In this document: positions 24,640 to 24,757 of the stretch, piece by piece
How the letters are laid out: every line of letters begins with the position of its first letter
How positions within the stretch are numbered: the stretch's first letter is position 1
Source of the DNA: Halanaerobiales bacterium
GTDB taxonomy: Bacteria; Bacillota_F; Halanaerobiia; DY22613
Reading direction: 5' to 3'
Assembly: GCA_023128035.1 (NCBI GenBank)
Contig: JAGMES010000061.1
Coordinates: 1-24,757, forward strand
Length of the DNA: 24,757 bases
Notes under the pieces: model-generated
Seen by the model: the letters and a program-made list of their open reading frames with translations, nothing else
Database searches by the model: none
What the model was told of the DNA's origin: nothing
Position numbers and translations under genes: made by a program

Positions 24640-24757
24640 CTATTCAGTCGCTAACTAAAAAGTAAAGCTTTTGACTGATTAGTTACTGCCGCCTTTATTG
24701 CAGTAAAAGCATCGATTTTATGTTTATTAGCAGTTCCGATATAAGACATAATTGTTG
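24636..24757 (-). mobile_element. IS66-family insertion sequence, right end (right copy, continues past the window)
   Basis: The element begins at 24636 with GTAACTATTCAG, matching the 5'-GTAA terminus of IS66 elements and the reverse complement of window bases 1-22. It contains the 3' end of a transposase gene on the minus strand and continues beyond the window. The flanking 8 host bases before the end are GATAAAAC, expected to be repeated after the far end as a target duplication. Confidence 0.75.
24651..24757 (-). CDS. IS66-family transposase, C-terminal fragment
   Basis: The minus strand encodes the last 35 residues of a protein ending at TAG (24651-24653); the rest lies beyond the window. 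The sequence includes SYIGTANKHKIDAFTAIK and ends NQSKALLFS. A Tyr-Ile-x-Thr-Ala-x-Lys-His pattern followed by a short helix is the usual C-terminus of IS66 TnpC transposases, and the adjacent element end agrees. The stop lies only 15 bases from the element terminus. Confidence 0.7.
   Translation of the reverse strand, partial: TIMSYIGTANKHKIDAFTAIKAAVTNQSKALLFS

Noticed and set aside
1..24757. CRISPR arrays, tRNA and rRNA genes
   Set aside because: I saw no regularly spaced direct repeats, cloverleaf sequences or rRNA signatures on either strand.

Overview
The window looks like part of an AT-rich, anaerobic, low-GC Gram-positive genome (Bacillota, most likely a clostridial or halanaerobial lineage). 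This rests on strong AGGAGG-type ribosome binding sites, the firmicute gene order yicC-remA-gmk-rpoZ-coaBC, an RqcH/NFACT protein, an EF-G paralogue and a ferredoxin-rich reductase-like protein. The genus cannot be fixed from the sequence alone.

Layout. Bases 1-22 and 24636-24757 are the ends of two copies of one IS66-family insertion sequence in inverted orientation, both transposase genes pointing into the window. Next come a small acidic single-pass membrane protein whose ribosome binding site sits in a hairpin (66-534), and a minus-strand two-gene operon of a hydantoinase/oxoprolinase-type ATPase and a histone-deacetylase-like amidohydrolase that overlap by 11 bases (622-3706). A gene-poor stretch of about 590 bp follows, then an EF-G-like GTPase (4295-6382), a dead fragment of a Crp/Fnr-type regulator (6503-6637), and a small siroheme-reductase-like protein with two [4Fe-4S] ferredoxin motifs (6723-7400). 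Convergent to it is rqcH (7463-9229, minus), and divergent from rqcH is a Ca2+-type P-type ATPase (9369-12089).

The housekeeping cluster (12381-15625) encodes a YicC-type endoribonuclease, RemA, guanylate kinase, the RNA polymerase omega subunit and CoaBC (coenzyme A synthesis). It has a good extended -10 promoter upstream, a hairpin between rpoZ and coaBC, and a terminator after coaBC. The genes that commonly follow coaBC in Firmicutes (priA and others) are absent.

In their place is an 8-kb secreted RHS/YD-repeat gene (15849-23851). It has a signal peptide, a carbohydrate-binding-like module, YD repeats, about 980 residues of beta-sandwich modules, more YD repeats with the RHS core, a pre-toxin segment and a nuclease-like toxin tip. 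A probable immunity gene follows 12 bases later (23864-24409). The long gene is broken in three places: one in-frame TAA, one frameshift that fits an 11-base deletion between 8-base repeats, and one G-run frameshift. The rest stays open, so the lesions are recent or are sequencing errors.

Just before the right-hand IS66, a promoter with an overlapping palindrome drives a reading frame cut off after about 10 codons by the insertion; it may be the start of an autoregulated GntR-type regulator.
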